From the NCBI GenBank assembly GCA_031216755.1, contig JARUHG010000001.1, positions 682,001 through 746,000 of the forward strand: a stretch of DNA of 64,000 nucleotides, read 5' to 3'. The notes beneath the pieces were generated by a model. It made no database searches and was not told the DNA's origin. It saw only the letters and a program-made list of their open reading frames with translations. This stretch comes from Lysobacter arvi. GTDB lineage: Bacteria > Pseudomonadota > Gammaproteobacteria > Xanthomonadales > Xanthomonadaceae. The position numbers and the translations under genes were made by a program. Numbering within the stretch: position 1 is the first letter of the stretch; every line of letters starts with the position of its first letter. Shown piece after piece: positions 48,938-57,745 of this stretch.

Positions 48938-50149
48938 TCAACAGCTTGTTTCCCTGCATGCGTCAAAGCGGTCTGGCTCGCGCATGGGCCCCGCCGGGGC
49001 GGCGTGCAGATCGTCATGGCTCGACTCCCATGCCTGACGGATACGCCCGGAAGCCTGTTCCCAGGTAAGCCCGCTGCAACCGATGTAATCGCTCCAGAGC
49101 GCTTCGGCCAGGCCCGCCACGGCCGCCCAATCGTCCGCGCGTGCGAGTTCGCGCACTGACGAGCCGATCTCGCGGATCAAGCCCTGCGCCGGAAGATCCC
49201 CGGGGTGGGGCGCTTGCGTCGATGGGCGCGTGTGGGCAGCAGGCACCACATGCGGAACCCCGTGGAGGAACACGTCGACCACGCATGCGACGTGATCGCG
49301 AATCTCGCTGTAGGACGGCGGACCGCGCAGACCCAGCACCATTTCCAAGTGCATGTGGCCTCGCAGCATCGCGATGAAGCGGCGAGCCGCACGCGCGCAA
49401 TCGTCGACCTCGATCTCGCCGCGCCACCGGGCGGCCGCCAGCAGCTTGCGCGTCTTCTCAATCGCCTGCTGCGGCGCCGCCGAGCGGTATGCGTCAGTGA
49501 TGCCCGGATCCCGCAGGAGCTCGGAAACTGCTGTCCGATGCAGGCCGATGCCCGATCGCGACATCATCGACGCGACCACCGCAGTTCCGAGTTGGAGCAA
49601 CGCGTCCGGCAGCGTCGCGCCGCGCCGTTTCGGCATCCAGGCCAGGGCGGCGCGGGAGTGGCGCTGTGATTCTGTCAGTACGTGCCGACGCAGGAACCCG
49701 GCGACATCGACCTGCTGCACGTCCTGCTCCGCTGACAGGCGCTGATATAGGCCATTAGGAGTCCACGTCCAGTACGAGCGGCCCAGCATGTACGACACCA
49801 GTACGCTGCAGTTGGCCCAACCGCGCATCTGGCTACCGCGCCCGGGAATCCGCTCGCGTACCTTGAGAACGTCCCCCATGCCGCCCCAGCGGAGGAACTT
49901 GATGGCCTGCTCCAGCGTCAGCACGTTGACCATCATCCGCGTCCACCATGGCTCCATCAGCAGCCAGGTGCCGTCTTCAAGCGGACGAAGTGCGAACACG
50001 TGCTTGTGACGGGTGTCAGCGAAAGCGTGCCACCACTGGCGCCGCAAGCCCGGCACGAAACAGACAAGCCAGTCGGCCGGCTCGAGGGTAACGGGCGACC
50101 CATTCGCATCGATCGAGATCTGGGACGGGTCCAGGCGTGTTGCGTCCAT
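48938..50149 (-). CDS. two-part protein: unassigned domain + TetR ligand domain without HTH
   Basis: 403 residues from ATG 50149. The N-terminal half (about 10-165) has many Trp residues and a Cys-containing block (MRGWANCSVLVSYMLGRSYW) resembling small domains of unknown function with a conserved N-C-x-x-L-V motif; a peptidase-like or virus-derived origin is possible but not shown. The C-terminal half (about 175-330) matches the TetR ligand-binding region: FIAMLRGHMHLEMVLGLRGP and VVDVFLHGVP align with FIGMLRDDTYLEVLLGVRPP and AVDIFLQGTA of the TetR at 53890. No DNA-binding HTH is present, so it would be a sensor or dimerisation partner. It ends 8 nt from its upstream TetR-like neighbour. 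Confidence 0.7.
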   Translation of the reverse strand: MDATRLDPSQISIDANGSPVTLEPADWLVCFVPGLRRQWWHAFADTRHKHVFALRPLEDGTWLLMEPWWTRMMVNVLTLEQAIKFLRWGGMGDVLKVRERIPGRGSQMRGWANCSVLVSYMLGRSYWTWTPNGLYQRLSAEQDVQQVDVAGFLRRHVLTESQRHSRAALAWMPKRRGATLPDALLQLGTAVVASMMSRSGIGLHRTAVSELLRDPGITDAYRSAAPQQAIEKTRKLLAAARWRGEIEVDDCARAARRFIAMLRGHMHLEMVLGLRGPPSYSEIRDHVACVVDVFLHGVPHVVPAAHTRPSTQAPHPGDLPAQGLIREIGSSVRELARADDWAAVAGLAEALWSDYIGCSGLTWEQASGRIRQAWESSHDDLHAAPAGPMREPDRFDACRETSC

Positions 50150-50156
50150 GGCGAGC

Positions 50157-50804
50157 TCAGTCCGGCGCATGGCGTGAGGGAAATGCATGGCCGGACCGTG
50201 CCTGTACTCCGTACAGGAAAACCTCGACCATCCAGTCGAGGTCTTCGTCAACGTGCGCCTGGTCGTTTGCCGAAGATGCGTCGGCGGCGTCCCAGTACGT
50301 GCGCAGCAGTGAAAGGAAATGGACCGCCGCGCGCCGACAATCCATGTCGGGCCCGAAGCCCTGCGCTTTGGCGAAGGACATGAATCGGGCGAGTTCGTCG
50401 CGGACACGGGCCGGCCCCTGGCGGTAGAAGTCTGCGCGGACGGGGTACGCGCCGAACTCGCTCGCCACCGCGACGCGATACAGGTTGCTCAGCCCCGGAC
50501 CTGAGTACCACTCTGTTGCCTGCCTAGCGAAGGCGATCAGCTGCGGGTGGAAGCTGCTGCCCGTCGGACGTTCCGAGAGTGGCGCGAGGATCCGGTCGGC
50601 AGTGGCCCTGACGACGGCGACGAACAGCGCGCCATCATGGCCGAAGGCCGCGATCACATCCGACCGTGAGACGGTCGCCATCTGCAGAACGGCGCCAAAG
50701 GTGTCCGCACATCTTGAGTGGAGGACATCGACCACCTTTTGGACGAGCCACGCGCGAAGCGCCTCGCGTGGATCAGTCGATGTGGCATGCGCAGCGGCGA
50801 ACAT
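50157..50804 (-). CDS. TetR-like regulator with degenerate HTH
   Basis: 215 residues. The N-terminal part LQMATVSRSDVIAAFGHDGALFVAVVRATADRIL follows the layout of a TetR HTH (helix-turn-helix, then F-x-x-K-x-x-L-F) but lacks typical recognition-helix residues such as S-K/R-x-x-L/I-Y. The C-terminal part ends with LSLLRTYWDAADASS and WMVEVFLYGVQ, similar to AefR-type ligand domains. It lies 7 nt upstream of the HTH-less TetR-domain protein, so they are co-transcribed. Divergent across 259 bp from the HlyD-DUF2955-AOX operon, which it probably regulates. Confidence 0.75.
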   Translation of the reverse strand: MFAAAHATSTDPREALRAWLVQKVVDVLHSRCADTFGAVLQMATVSRSDVIAAFGHDGALFVAVVRATADRILAPLSERPTGSSFHPQLIAFARQATEWYSGPGLSNLYRVAVASEFGAYPVRADFYRQGPARVRDELARFMSFAKAQGFGPDMDCRRAAVHFLSLLRTYWDAADASSANDQAHVDEDLDWMVEVFLYGVQARSGHAFPSRHAPD

Positions 50805-51063
50805 TACGGTGCTCCGTGTAGCCTGAAACGGCGGGAGTCTAGGGGCGCGTATCCGGAGCGTGTAGCCGCCCGCCGGGACGCACCCCGTTTACCGCGGGGA
50901 ACCAGTGGAAAGAACGTGCGAAGACGTTGTCGCGCGAATTGGTGCCTCGCAAGCAACATGCTGTGCGCCGCCAGACGGCTACCGCGGACGGGAACGCGCG
51001 CATAGATTCAGCGTCATCGATGGCCGAGCCGTGGAATTCCTGCGGGATCCGAGGAGAGTTCGA

Positions 51064-52125
51064 ATGAGTCCCGACGCGCGCTTCCGCGCCTGGATGTCCG
51101 CTTCGCTGGTCCTCACCGGGCTCGCGTTCGTCTACTTCCTCATTGCCGACGTGCACATGCCAGTGTCGCCCGAGGCGCGGCTGACCTATCAGGTCACGCA
51201 GGTCGCGCCTGACGTCAGCGGGCGCGTGGTCGAGGTACTGGTGCGGAACAACGAACGGGTCGTGCCTGGACAGACACTGTTTCGAATCGACCCAGATTCA
51301 TACCGTACTGCGCTTCACGACGCCGAACTGCTCGTGGAGCAGGCTATGCAGGACAATTCGCAGCTGGATGCGAACGTGATTGCCGCAACGGCCGAGGTGC
51401 GCCGGATGCAGACGCAGGTCGTTGACGCCGAGCGCGAACTGAAGCGCTTCCGCGAACTGGTCGGCGAGCGCTACGTGTCGCAGTCGGCACTCGATCAGGC
51501 GCAGGCACGCCGTGATGTATCGCAGGCAGCGCTGCAATCTGCACGGGCGGCGCTGAACGCCGTCCGGGTCCAGCGCGGCAACGATGGCGATCGGAGCCTG
51601 CGCCTGCGCCGCGCGCGCAATACACTGGACAACGCACAGCTTAATCTGCGCCGCACGGAGGTCGTCGCACTCGCGCCCGGAACCGTCAGCAACATGCGCT
51701 TGCAGGTCGGCGCGTACGCGCAGGCCGGCGCCCCAAAACTGGTGCTGATCAGTGAATTGCCGAACCTGCAAGCGGATTTTCGCGAGAAGGCGTTGATCAA
51801 CGTGGACCACGGGACGCGAGCGCAGGTCGCCTTCGACGCCTTGCCAGGCCGACTGTTTGACGCAGAGGTCACGTCGTTGGATGCGGGCGTGGCGCAAGGC
51901 CAGATCGATCCCGACGGTCGCCTGGCCGCTCCGATGCAGAATGATCGCTGGGTTCGCGATGCCGAACGCGTGCGGGTGAACCTCCGGCTCCTCGAGCCGC
52001 CGCCCCGGCCATTGATGACAGGCGCGCGTGCGACGGTGCAACTGCATCCGCGCCCCAGTGGGCTGCGTCACTGGCTCGGAAACCTGCAGATCCGGTTGAT
52101 TACGCTGCTCCACTATGTCTACTGA
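51064..52125 (+). CDS. HlyD-family membrane fusion protein
   Basis: 353 residues. A transmembrane helix near the N-terminus (about 13-32, VLTGLAFVYFLIAD) is followed by a biotinyl-lipoyl-like segment (QVAPDVSGRVVEVLVRNNERV) and a long coiled-coil region (about 95-185). The second lipoyl half is LRRTEVVALAPGTVSNMRLQVGAYA, followed by beta-barrel DFREKALINVDHGTRAQVAFDALPG. ATG 51064 has GAGGAGA at 51051-51057. It overlaps the DUF2955 gene by 11 nt and together would form a tripartite-type exporter, as in aromatic-acid (AaeA-like) or fusaric-acid efflux. Confidence 0.9.
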   Translation: MSPDARFRAWMSASLVLTGLAFVYFLIADVHMPVSPEARLTYQVTQVAPDVSGRVVEVLVRNNERVVPGQTLFRIDPDSYRTALHDAELLVEQAMQDNSQLDANVIAATAEVRRMQTQVVDAERELKRFRELVGERYVSQSALDQAQARRDVSQAALQSARAALNAVRVQRGNDGDRSLRLRRARNTLDNAQLNLRRTEVVALAPGTVSNMRLQVGAYAQAGAPKLVLISELPNLQADFREKALINVDHGTRAQVAFDALPGRLFDAEVTSLDAGVAQGQIDPDGRLAAPMQNDRWVRDAERVRVNLRLLEPPPRPLMTGARATVQLHPRPSGLRHWLGNLQIRLITLLHYVY

Positions 52126-53221
52126 GGCGGTCCAGGTACCCGAGCCCACCCGCTCTGCGCTCAACGAACACGCGTGGCGCCAGGCGTGTCGTATCGCGAT
52201 CGGCAGCACGCTTGGCCTGGCGGTCGTGAAGCTGGCCGACTGGCCATTCGGCGTGTTCTTCGCGCTGTATCCCGTGCTGCTCCTGGGCCTGGTGCCAGTT
52301 TTGAAGTTGCCTATCGCTCTGCAATTCATCGCCAGTAGCGTGGTAAGTATTGCAATGGTCAACCTGCTGGGGCTTCTGGGTAACGCCTCTCCGGTGCTCG
52401 CGGCCATGGTGTTCTTCGCGTTCTCGCTACTGTGCTTTCGCCTAATGGCGGCCGGGCCACTGTTCCTGTTCGGTGCGCTGTCAATGGTCGCAACGTCCGT
52501 GCTCGTGCATCTTGCCAGTTATCCGCAGGTGCCGAAGGACGATCTGTTCACCGCTCAGTTCCTCGCAACCTTGCTTGCCGTCATCATCGCCGGGCTTGTT
52601 CATGCGCTTCTGCCGGAGAAGCGCGACATGGTTCGTCCTGGGGGCCAGAAGCCGCTCGTCGTTGTGCGGCACCAGATGCTGCTTGGCGCTGTGTGCGCCA
52701 GTGCATCATTCATCGCGTTCCAGCTCCTGGACCTGAGCGATTCGTTGTCGGCACAGGCAGCGACGGTGCTGATCCTGTTTCCCATGTCGCTGGAAGGGGG
52801 GCGTAACGCCGCGTGGACACGCGTGGCAGGAACGCTGCTTGGCACGCTGTTCGCGCTTGCGTTGCAGCTGGTCCTTTACACCCATGTCTCACAAGTGTGG
52901 CTCATCGTCGCTTTGTACGGCACCGGTATGTTGCTGTTCGCGGTCATGCACGTGCGCGAGAACAGGGGGCCCGCGGTGGGGTTGAGTGGCGCAACGGCGC
53001 TTGCCGTGCTGATCGGTCAGCTGCTGCCAACCGGCGATTTGTATGGGGTTTCGCTTTATCGCTTCAGTTCCGTCGCGGTCGCGGTCGGAGCGATGCTGCT
53101 GTGCATCTTCGCGGTCGATTGGTTCCTTCGGTGGTATCTCGCTGATCGCGCCTTGTTTGGTGACCGGCCATCGATGCAAACCACGCCCGTTCGGGATAAT
53201 CGAGAACCGCATGAACGCTGA
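52115..53221 (+). CDS. DUF2955/FUSC-type inner-membrane transporter
   Basis: 368 residues with about ten hydrophobic helices in two halves. The start is [37 protein letters not shown]; the second half has [36 protein letters not shown], the FUSC-like motif with R-x-x-G-T-x-x-G. DUF2955 proteins pair with HlyD proteins for efflux of aromatic or other hydrophobic compounds. It overlaps both the HlyD gene (11 nt) and the alternative oxidase gene (11 nt), so translation of the three is coupled. Confidence 0.88.
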   Translation: MSTEAVQVPEPTRSALNEHAWRQACRIAIGSTLGLAVVKLADWPFGVFFALYPVLLLGLVPVLKLPIALQFIASSVVSIAMVNLLGLLGNASPVLAAMVFFAFSLLCFRLMAAGPLFLFGALSMVATSVLVHLASYPQVPKDDLFTAQFLATLLAVIIAGLVHALLPEKRDMVRPGGQKPLVVVRHQMLLGAVCASASFIAFQLLDLSDSLSAQAATVLILFPMSLEGGRNAAWTRVAGTLLGTLFALALQLVLYTHVSQVWLIVALYGTGMLLFAVMHVRENRGPAVGLSGATALAVLIGQLLPTGDLYGVSLYRFSSVAVAVGAMLLCIFAVDWFLRWYLADRALFGDRPSMQTTPVRDNREPHER

Positions 53222-53858
53222 GAACAGCCGATTCGTCGAGCTCCACCATCCCGTTCGGACGATGTCGGACCGCGTTGCCTACGGGATCACTCGAGCACTG
53301 CGGTTCTTCGCAGACCTGCTGTTTGCCAAGCGCTACGGTAATCGCGCGATCGTGCTTGAAACCGTGGCAGCGGTGCCGGGCATGGTTGGCGGCGCGTTGC
53401 TGCACCTTCGTTGCCTGCGTTGGATGCTCGACGATCGCGGGTGGATCCGCAAACTGCTCGAGGAGGCCGACAACGAGCGGATGCACTTGATGACGTTTAT
53501 GCAAATCGCGCGACCGAGCTTGTTCGAACGTATGATGGTGCTGGTCGCACAGGCCTTGTTCTTCACATTCTACCTGCTCCTCTACCTGCTTTCCGCGCGC
53601 ACCGCACATCGGTTGGTCGGATATTTCGAGGAAGAGGCTGTGGTGAGCTACACACGCTACCTGGAGGAGATCGACGCCGGCCGGATCGAGAACCTCTCGG
53701 CGCCGGCGATCGCGATCGCCTATTGGCAACTGGATCCGGATGCGCGGCTGCGCGAGGTTGTCCTCGCGGTTCGACAGGACGAGGCAGGGCACCGCGACGT
53801 GAACCACGCGATCGCTGCGCAGCAGGCGCGGGCGGTACCGACGACTGACGCACTGTAG
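53211..53858 (+). CDS. aox: alternative oxidase (AOX), di-iron quinol oxidase
   Basis: 215 residues. All diiron ligands of AOX are visible: Glu in [10 protein letters not shown], Glu-x-x-His in [13 protein letters not shown], Glu in [16 protein letters not shown], and Glu-x-x-His in [10 protein letters not shown]. Two hydrophobic patches make it a monotopic inner-membrane protein. It oxidises ubiquinol and reduces O2 to water without pumping protons and resists cyanide and NO. ATG 53211 overlaps the DUF2955 stop; the longer frame from 53043 is ruled out. Expression in one transcript with an exporter suggests that both answer the same respiratory poison or aromatic compound (inference). Confidence 0.93.
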   Translation: MNAENSRFVELHHPVRTMSDRVAYGITRALRFFADLLFAKRYGNRAIVLETVAAVPGMVGGALLHLRCLRWMLDDRGWIRKLLEEADNERMHLMTFMQIARPSLFERMMVLVAQALFFTFYLLLYLLSARTAHRLVGYFEEEAVVSYTRYLEEIDAGRIENLSAPAIAIAYWQLDPDARLREVVLAVRQDEAGHRDVNHAIAAQQARAVPTTDAL

Positions 53859-53889
53859 GCCCGAGCCACCTCTTGGCTTGCAGGCCGTA

Positions 53890-54531
53890 TCAGCGAGCTC
53901 GAGGGGGCGCCGTGCCTTGGAGGAAGATGTCTACGGCGCGTGCGACCCTCGGCTTCCACGCGCGTTCGCTCAAAGGCGGCCGAACGCCGAGCAGCACTTC
54001 AAGATAAGTGTCGTCGCGCAACATGCCGATGAAGTGTTCCGCGGTCGCGGTCGGATCGGCAACGACCAATGAGCCCGCCTTGGCGTGCCGCGAAAGCAAT
54101 TGCGCCAGCCCGGTCACGGCGCGGCGCGGACCGCTTCGCAGGAAAACCTCAGCCAGCTCGGGCCGGCGTACGCCCTCCGCAATCACGAGGCGATAGAGCG
54201 CGACCGTGCGCGGATCCATCAGCGCACGCATGACTGCACTCGCGAAATGGATCAGTGAGTCGCGCACGTCAGCGCCGGTCGTGTCGGCGGCTTCCGGTAG
54301 CGCTTGCAACACCTGTTCGGAAATGTCCGTGAGCATCGCTGCGAGCAGATCTTCCTTGCCTCCGAAGTGACTATAGATTGCTCGCTTGGAACCGCCCACA
54401 CGCTCGATGACCGCGTCGAGGCTGGTCTTCGCATAACCGTCCCGCAGGAACAACTCGCCGGCAGCGTCAAGAATCTGCTGGCGGAGGTCGTCGGGCCTGC
54501 GACGGGTTCGGCGTGAGGTGGGGGAGCGCAT
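53890..54531 (-). CDS. TetR/AcrR family regulator
   Basis: 213 residues with a standard TetR HTH (RQQILDAAGELFLRDGYAKTSLDAVIERVGGSKRAIYSHFGGKEDLLAAM) and an AefR-like C-terminal domain (FIGMLRDDTYLEVLLGVRPPL, AVDIFLQGTAPP). It is convergent with the AOX gene and divergent from a LysR gene. The upstream 150 bp contain the GGTAC palindromes at 54558-54599, the probable operator for autoregulation. Confidence 0.93.
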   Translation of the reverse strand: MRSPTSRRTRRRPDDLRQQILDAAGELFLRDGYAKTSLDAVIERVGGSKRAIYSHFGGKEDLLAAMLTDISEQVLQALPEAADTTGADVRDSLIHFASAVMRALMDPRTVALYRLVIAEGVRRPELAEVFLRSGPRRAVTGLAQLLSRHAKAGSLVVADPTATAEHFIGMLRDDTYLEVLLGVRPPLSERAWKPRVARAVDIFLQGTAPPRAR

Positions 54532-54557
54532 GGGATTACCGCTGGTTGACAGGTGAC

Positions 54558-54599
54558 GGTACTGAAAGGTACCTTTCTGTAAGGGTACTGTCCAGTACC
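54558..54599. promoter_or_regulatory. GGTAC-rich palindromic operator
   Basis: Two overlapping inverted repeats. GAAAGGTACCTTTC (54564-54577) is a perfect 14-bp palindrome; GGTACTG-TC-CAGTACC (54584-54599) is a 16-bp inverted repeat. A third GGTACTG half-site begins at 54558. A -35-like TTGACA is at 54546-54551. The array sits between the divergent TetR and LysR genes and is what a TetR dimer would bind. Confidence 0.65.
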
Positions 54600-54682
54600 T
54601 ATTCCGGCGACTCCTATGACGGAGTCGCCGAACGACCGCGATCGGTGCCTAGTGCCGGTGGCGTTCACGACCTGCGTCGACC

Positions 54683-55639
54683 ATGTCCACGATCCCCATA
54701 GCCCACAAACTGACGTCGTCGCCTTCCGCGTGGGTCCGCTTCCCGACGAATTTCACCCACGTCGTCGCCTTCATCTCGGTGGCACGCGAGGGAAACTTCG
54801 CTCGTGCCGCGGATCGGCTGGGAGTAGGGCGCTCGGCGGTGAGCCGCAGCGTGCGAAAGCTGGAGGATCACCTCGGCGCCCGCCTGCTGAGTCGAACCAC
54901 GCGCAGCGTTTCGCTCACTGGCGAGGGACAGGCGTTCTATGACGCGTGCTGGCCCGGTGTGGCGCAAATCGTGCTGGCGATGGAGGAATTGCAGGAGTTG
55001 CGCGCGGGGCCTCCCGCGGGCGAACTACGGATCGCAGCACCGCAGAGTTTTGGACGGCAGGTTGTCGCGCCGCTGCTCGCGGAATTCCAGGCGCTGTACC
55101 CGGCGCTATCCTTGGAACTAAGGCTGGGCGAAGGCGCGGTGGACTTTGCCGCCGACCGGATTGATGTCGCCTTCCGGGACGGAGACCTGGAGGATAGGCG
55201 TGTACACGCAAGACTGCTGGCCCCGATGCAACTCCAGGTGCATGCTTCCCGCGACTATGCCTCCCGGCATGGATTGCCCACGTCCATTGAGGACCTGACT
55301 CGGCACGCGTGCATCAATCTGCGTCTGCCGAACGGGCGTCTGCAAGAGTGGCATTTCAGGAGCGAAGAACGTGCGCATGCGGTTACGCCAGATGCGAGGC
55401 TCGTCTTCAACGACTCTTCACTGGTTCTGCAAGCCGCAATCGACGGAATGGGGCTGGCGCAACTCCCCGCGTGCATCGGACAGGACGCGGTAGCGGCTGG
55501 CAAGCTGATGGTTTGCCTGGACCACGTGGCGCCGGAAAATCGAAGCCACTACATCTGCTACTTAAGCCGGCGACAGCAACCGGCACGCATACAAGCGTTC
55601 GTTGACTTTATGACCAGGCGTATTCGCGAGCCCGCATGA
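54683..55639 (+). CDS. LysR-family regulator
   Basis: 318 residues. HTH NFARAADRLGVGRSAVSRSVRKLEDHLGARLLSR, effector domain GELRIAAPQSFGRQVVAPLLAEF, VAFRDGDLEDRRVHARLLAPMQLQVHASRDYA and LSRRQQPARIQAFVDFM. Third member of the paralogue set with 30318 and 36715, sharing about the same segment pattern throughout. Divergent from TetR over the GGTAC operator, so TetR could control it too. Targets unknown. Confidence 0.93.
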   Translation: MSTIPIAHKLTSSPSAWVRFPTNFTHVVAFISVAREGNFARAADRLGVGRSAVSRSVRKLEDHLGARLLSRTTRSVSLTGEGQAFYDACWPGVAQIVLAMEELQELRAGPPAGELRIAAPQSFGRQVVAPLLAEFQALYPALSLELRLGEGAVDFAADRIDVAFRDGDLEDRRVHARLLAPMQLQVHASRDYASRHGLPTSIEDLTRHACINLRLPNGRLQEWHFRSEERAHAVTPDARLVFNDSSLVLQAAIDGMGLAQLPACIGQDAVAAGKLMVCLDHVAPENRSHYICYLSRRQQPARIQAFVDFMTRRIREPA

Positions 55640-56007
55640 TGTCCGGGCTATGTGCACTTTGTTGCACGGAACACGGGTACATGCGCACAAGCGCCCACTT
55701 GCGTTGCCCATCTGAGAGCGGTGGCGGTTACGCCGCAGGAGAGACGTCGGACCATTCGGTTAGGCCAGGTTATCGGGCTGCGGGGGGGCTGCGCTCGAAC
55801 CGCTGAGCCAGAAGGCCAGACAGTGGTCTCGCATGTCGCTGCACCCACTTCGAGTCCATACCGGCGATGCGAAGCTGTCGAACGTAGAGGCCCGAGTCCC
55901 GGTTTGCCGATAGCTAATCGACAACCGCGATGAATCGTGATCCGCCCCGCGAGTAAGGTGTTCATCGTGCCCAAGGGCGTTGCCGATCAGCTGCCGGGGG
56001 CTTCGCG
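55640..56007. other. intergenic region with left junction of the phage remnant
   Basis: 368 bp without a full gene. Its last part keeps the 3' end of an upstream phage frame (..FIVPKGVADQLPGASR, stop overlapping the zot ATG as ATGA at 56008-56011), while an in-frame stop lies just before at about 55931-55933. A phage gene therefore ended here and was truncated on the left. No attachment repeat is seen. Confidence 0.5.
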
Positions 56008-56757
56008 ATGATCTACTGGTACACCGGCCAGCCGGGCCACGGCAAAACGCTGCACGCGATCGATCACGCGTTGAAGTTCCGCGACGAAGGCCGGTTGGTG
56101 TTCGTCGGCAACGTGCGCGGGTTCAAGCACGAAACCGCACGCTGCCTGCCGATCACGCCGGAACAGTTCCGCGACTGGATGAATTTCTTGCCGGACGGTG
56201 CCGTCTGCTTCATCGACGAAGCGTACGAGTCTGAAATGCTGCCCAAGCGCCCGCCGGGATCGAAGGTGCCGGACCAGGTGCGCGAGCTGGCGAAGCATCG
56301 TCACCGCGGCTTGGATTTCATCTTCGTCTCGCAGTCGCCGGCCAAGCAGGTCGACGAGTTCGTCCACGATCTAATCGAACGCCATATCCACGTGCGCCGC
56401 CGCTTCGGCCTGCCGTTCGCGCACCTGCGGATCATCGACCGGCTCGAGCGCAACCCGGAGAAGGCGAGCCCGCTGATCCTCAAGCGCGTCAAGCTGCCGA
56501 AGCGGCCGATGGGCCTGTACGAGTCCACGGTCATGGACACCGTGGAGAAGAAGATCCCGTGGTACTACATCGCGCTTGCGATTGGTTTGCCGGCGACGGT
56601 CTACGGTGCCTGGCATCAGTTCGGCGCGGTGGAAGACTCGCTAGCAGGAAAGTCGAGCCCGCCGCAGGTCGCCACCAAGGACGGAGCGGCAAACGGAGCG
56701 CCAGACGGTGGCCGCGACGGACGTTCCCACGCCCGCAGCGCCGTCCCGAGAAAGTGA
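56008..56757 (+). CDS. zot: Zot-domain protein of filamentous phage (Inoviridae), N-terminal part
   Basis: 249 residues. The P-loop is MIYWYTGQPGHGKTLHAIDHAL, Walker B DGAVCFIDEAYES. KHRHRGLDFIFVSQSP, ERHIHVRRRFG and a single transmembrane helix (WYYIALAIGLPATVYGAWH, near residue 195) are typical of the Zot/gpI assembly ATPase that extrudes filamentous phage. The remaining periplasmic part continues in another frame (56708-57177), so the gene looks broken by a one-base insertion near 56707, after which the intended sequence runs PD-VAATDVPTPAAPSRESDYVAWL. Alternatively it is two overlapping genes. Confidence 0.88.
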   Translation: MIYWYTGQPGHGKTLHAIDHALKFRDEGRLVFVGNVRGFKHETARCLPITPEQFRDWMNFLPDGAVCFIDEAYESEMLPKRPPGSKVPDQVRELAKHRHRGLDFIFVSQSPAKQVDEFVHDLIERHIHVRRRFGLPFAHLRIIDRLERNPEKASPLILKRVKLPKRPMGLYESTVMDTVEKKIPWYYIALAIGLPATVYGAWHQFGAVEDSLAGKSSPPQVATKDGAANGAPDGGRDGRSHARSAVPRK

Positions 56758-57177
56758 CTACGTGGCGTGGCTGACGCCGCGCATTCCGGGCCAGCCGTGG
56801 ACCGCGCCGGCCTATGACAAGCTCAATGTCCCGATGCAGGCGCCGCGCGTCTTCTGCATGGCGTCAGGCCATGACGGGCACGACGGCTGTACGTGCCTGA
56901 GCGAGCAGGGCACGCGCCACGTGATCGAACAGAACCGTTGCCGCATGATCGCGCTCGACGGCCAATACGAGCCGTTTCTGGACGAAGTGCAGGGCGACCG
57001 TCGCCGCTTGGACGAAGCGACCCAGCGCCGGCAGCTGATGCAGCAGGAGATCTCGCGCGGGGGTGTAGGGGCACGCCCCCTACGGACAACGCCTTGCCCG
57101 GTGCAACGCTCAGCGCTCCACAGGTGAGCGGTTACGGCGATATCGGAGCCGTCAGGGCCGAATCCGCACCTCGTTGA
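56708..57177 (+). pseudogene. Zot C-terminal (Cys-rich) domain with frameshift
   Basis: Frame from GTG 56708 gives RESDYVAWLTPRIPGQPWTAPAYDKLNVP, a Cys-rich block (CMASGHDGHDGCTCLSEQGTRHVIEQNRC) and then, after a frame change near 57071, LPGATLSAPQVSGYGDIGAVRAESAPR. The inverted homologue at 60866-61477 keeps the continuous order (PWTAPIF, CTCLTEQGT, GGVGGVPPTG, SAQVSGYGDLGPRRIESAR). Restoring one G in the run at 57068-57071 joins the two parts (GVGGTPPTDNALPGATLS), so a single-base deletion inside the hairpin is indicated. Confidence 0.75.
57065..57083. repeat. hairpin element, copy 1
   Basis: GTAGGGGCACGCCCCCTAC, a palindrome that lies inside the Zot-C coding region. It matches the copy at 60990-61009 except for one missing G. 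It may be structural for the phage, or a slippage spot. Confidence 0.6.
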
Positions 57178-57232
57178 CCACCGGTCTAGTTTTGCTACGC
57201 TCGTCTCAGTCCTGAGGGGGATGGATGGAGCG

Positions 57233-57654
57233 ATGCGACAGGGAATGCTGCTACTCGCCGCGCTAGTGTGCGGCAGCGCTTCGGCGCAAGTCGTCAATAA
57301 GTGCGTAGGCAAGGGTGGGGCAGTCGGCTTCTACAGCGGGCCTTGCCCCGCCGGCTACCAGCAAGCGAAGACGTGGGACGCCACGCCGGAGCCCCCCCCT
57401 CAAATGACGAGCTCTGGCGCCGCTATTACGCGCGCAAGCAGGGCGAAGCGGATTCTCGCTACTTATCTCAGCTGGCCGGCACTTCGCAAAACGGAGCTGC
57501 GGGGCACCGTATTCGTGCCGATGGCGCCCGAAACGCCCCTGCATGCGAAGCCGCGAAGGCCTCGCGAGAAAGCACACTGGCTGCTGTTGGAATGCGTCGC
57601 ACGTATGAGCTGCTACAGCAACTCGACAACAACGTGCGCGAGGCGTGTAGATGA
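57233..57654 (+). pseudogene. secreted DUF4124-like protein, frameshifted at a C-run
   Basis: Starts MRQGMLLLAALVCGSASAQVVNKCVGKGGAVGFYSGPCPAGYQ, i.e. a signal peptide and the DUF4124 core (Y/N-x-C-x-x-x-G, then C-P-x-G). The frame TWDATPEPPP continues in another frame as SNDELWRRYYARKQGEADSRYLSQLAG and ends LLQQLDNNVREACR, which is the normal C-terminal half of this family. The switch is at a run of eight C (57392-57399); six or nine C would restore the frame. The promoter-like TGCTACGCT precedes the gene. Phase variation, decay or sequencing error are all possible. Confidence 0.75.
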
Positions 57655-57745
57655 CTAAGTGTCTTTAGTCGCAGCTAGCGACGCGCGGCGTTTTACATGG
57701 CATTTCAGCAACTGAAAACTATCCGGAACTGCAGGGGGAAAGCAG

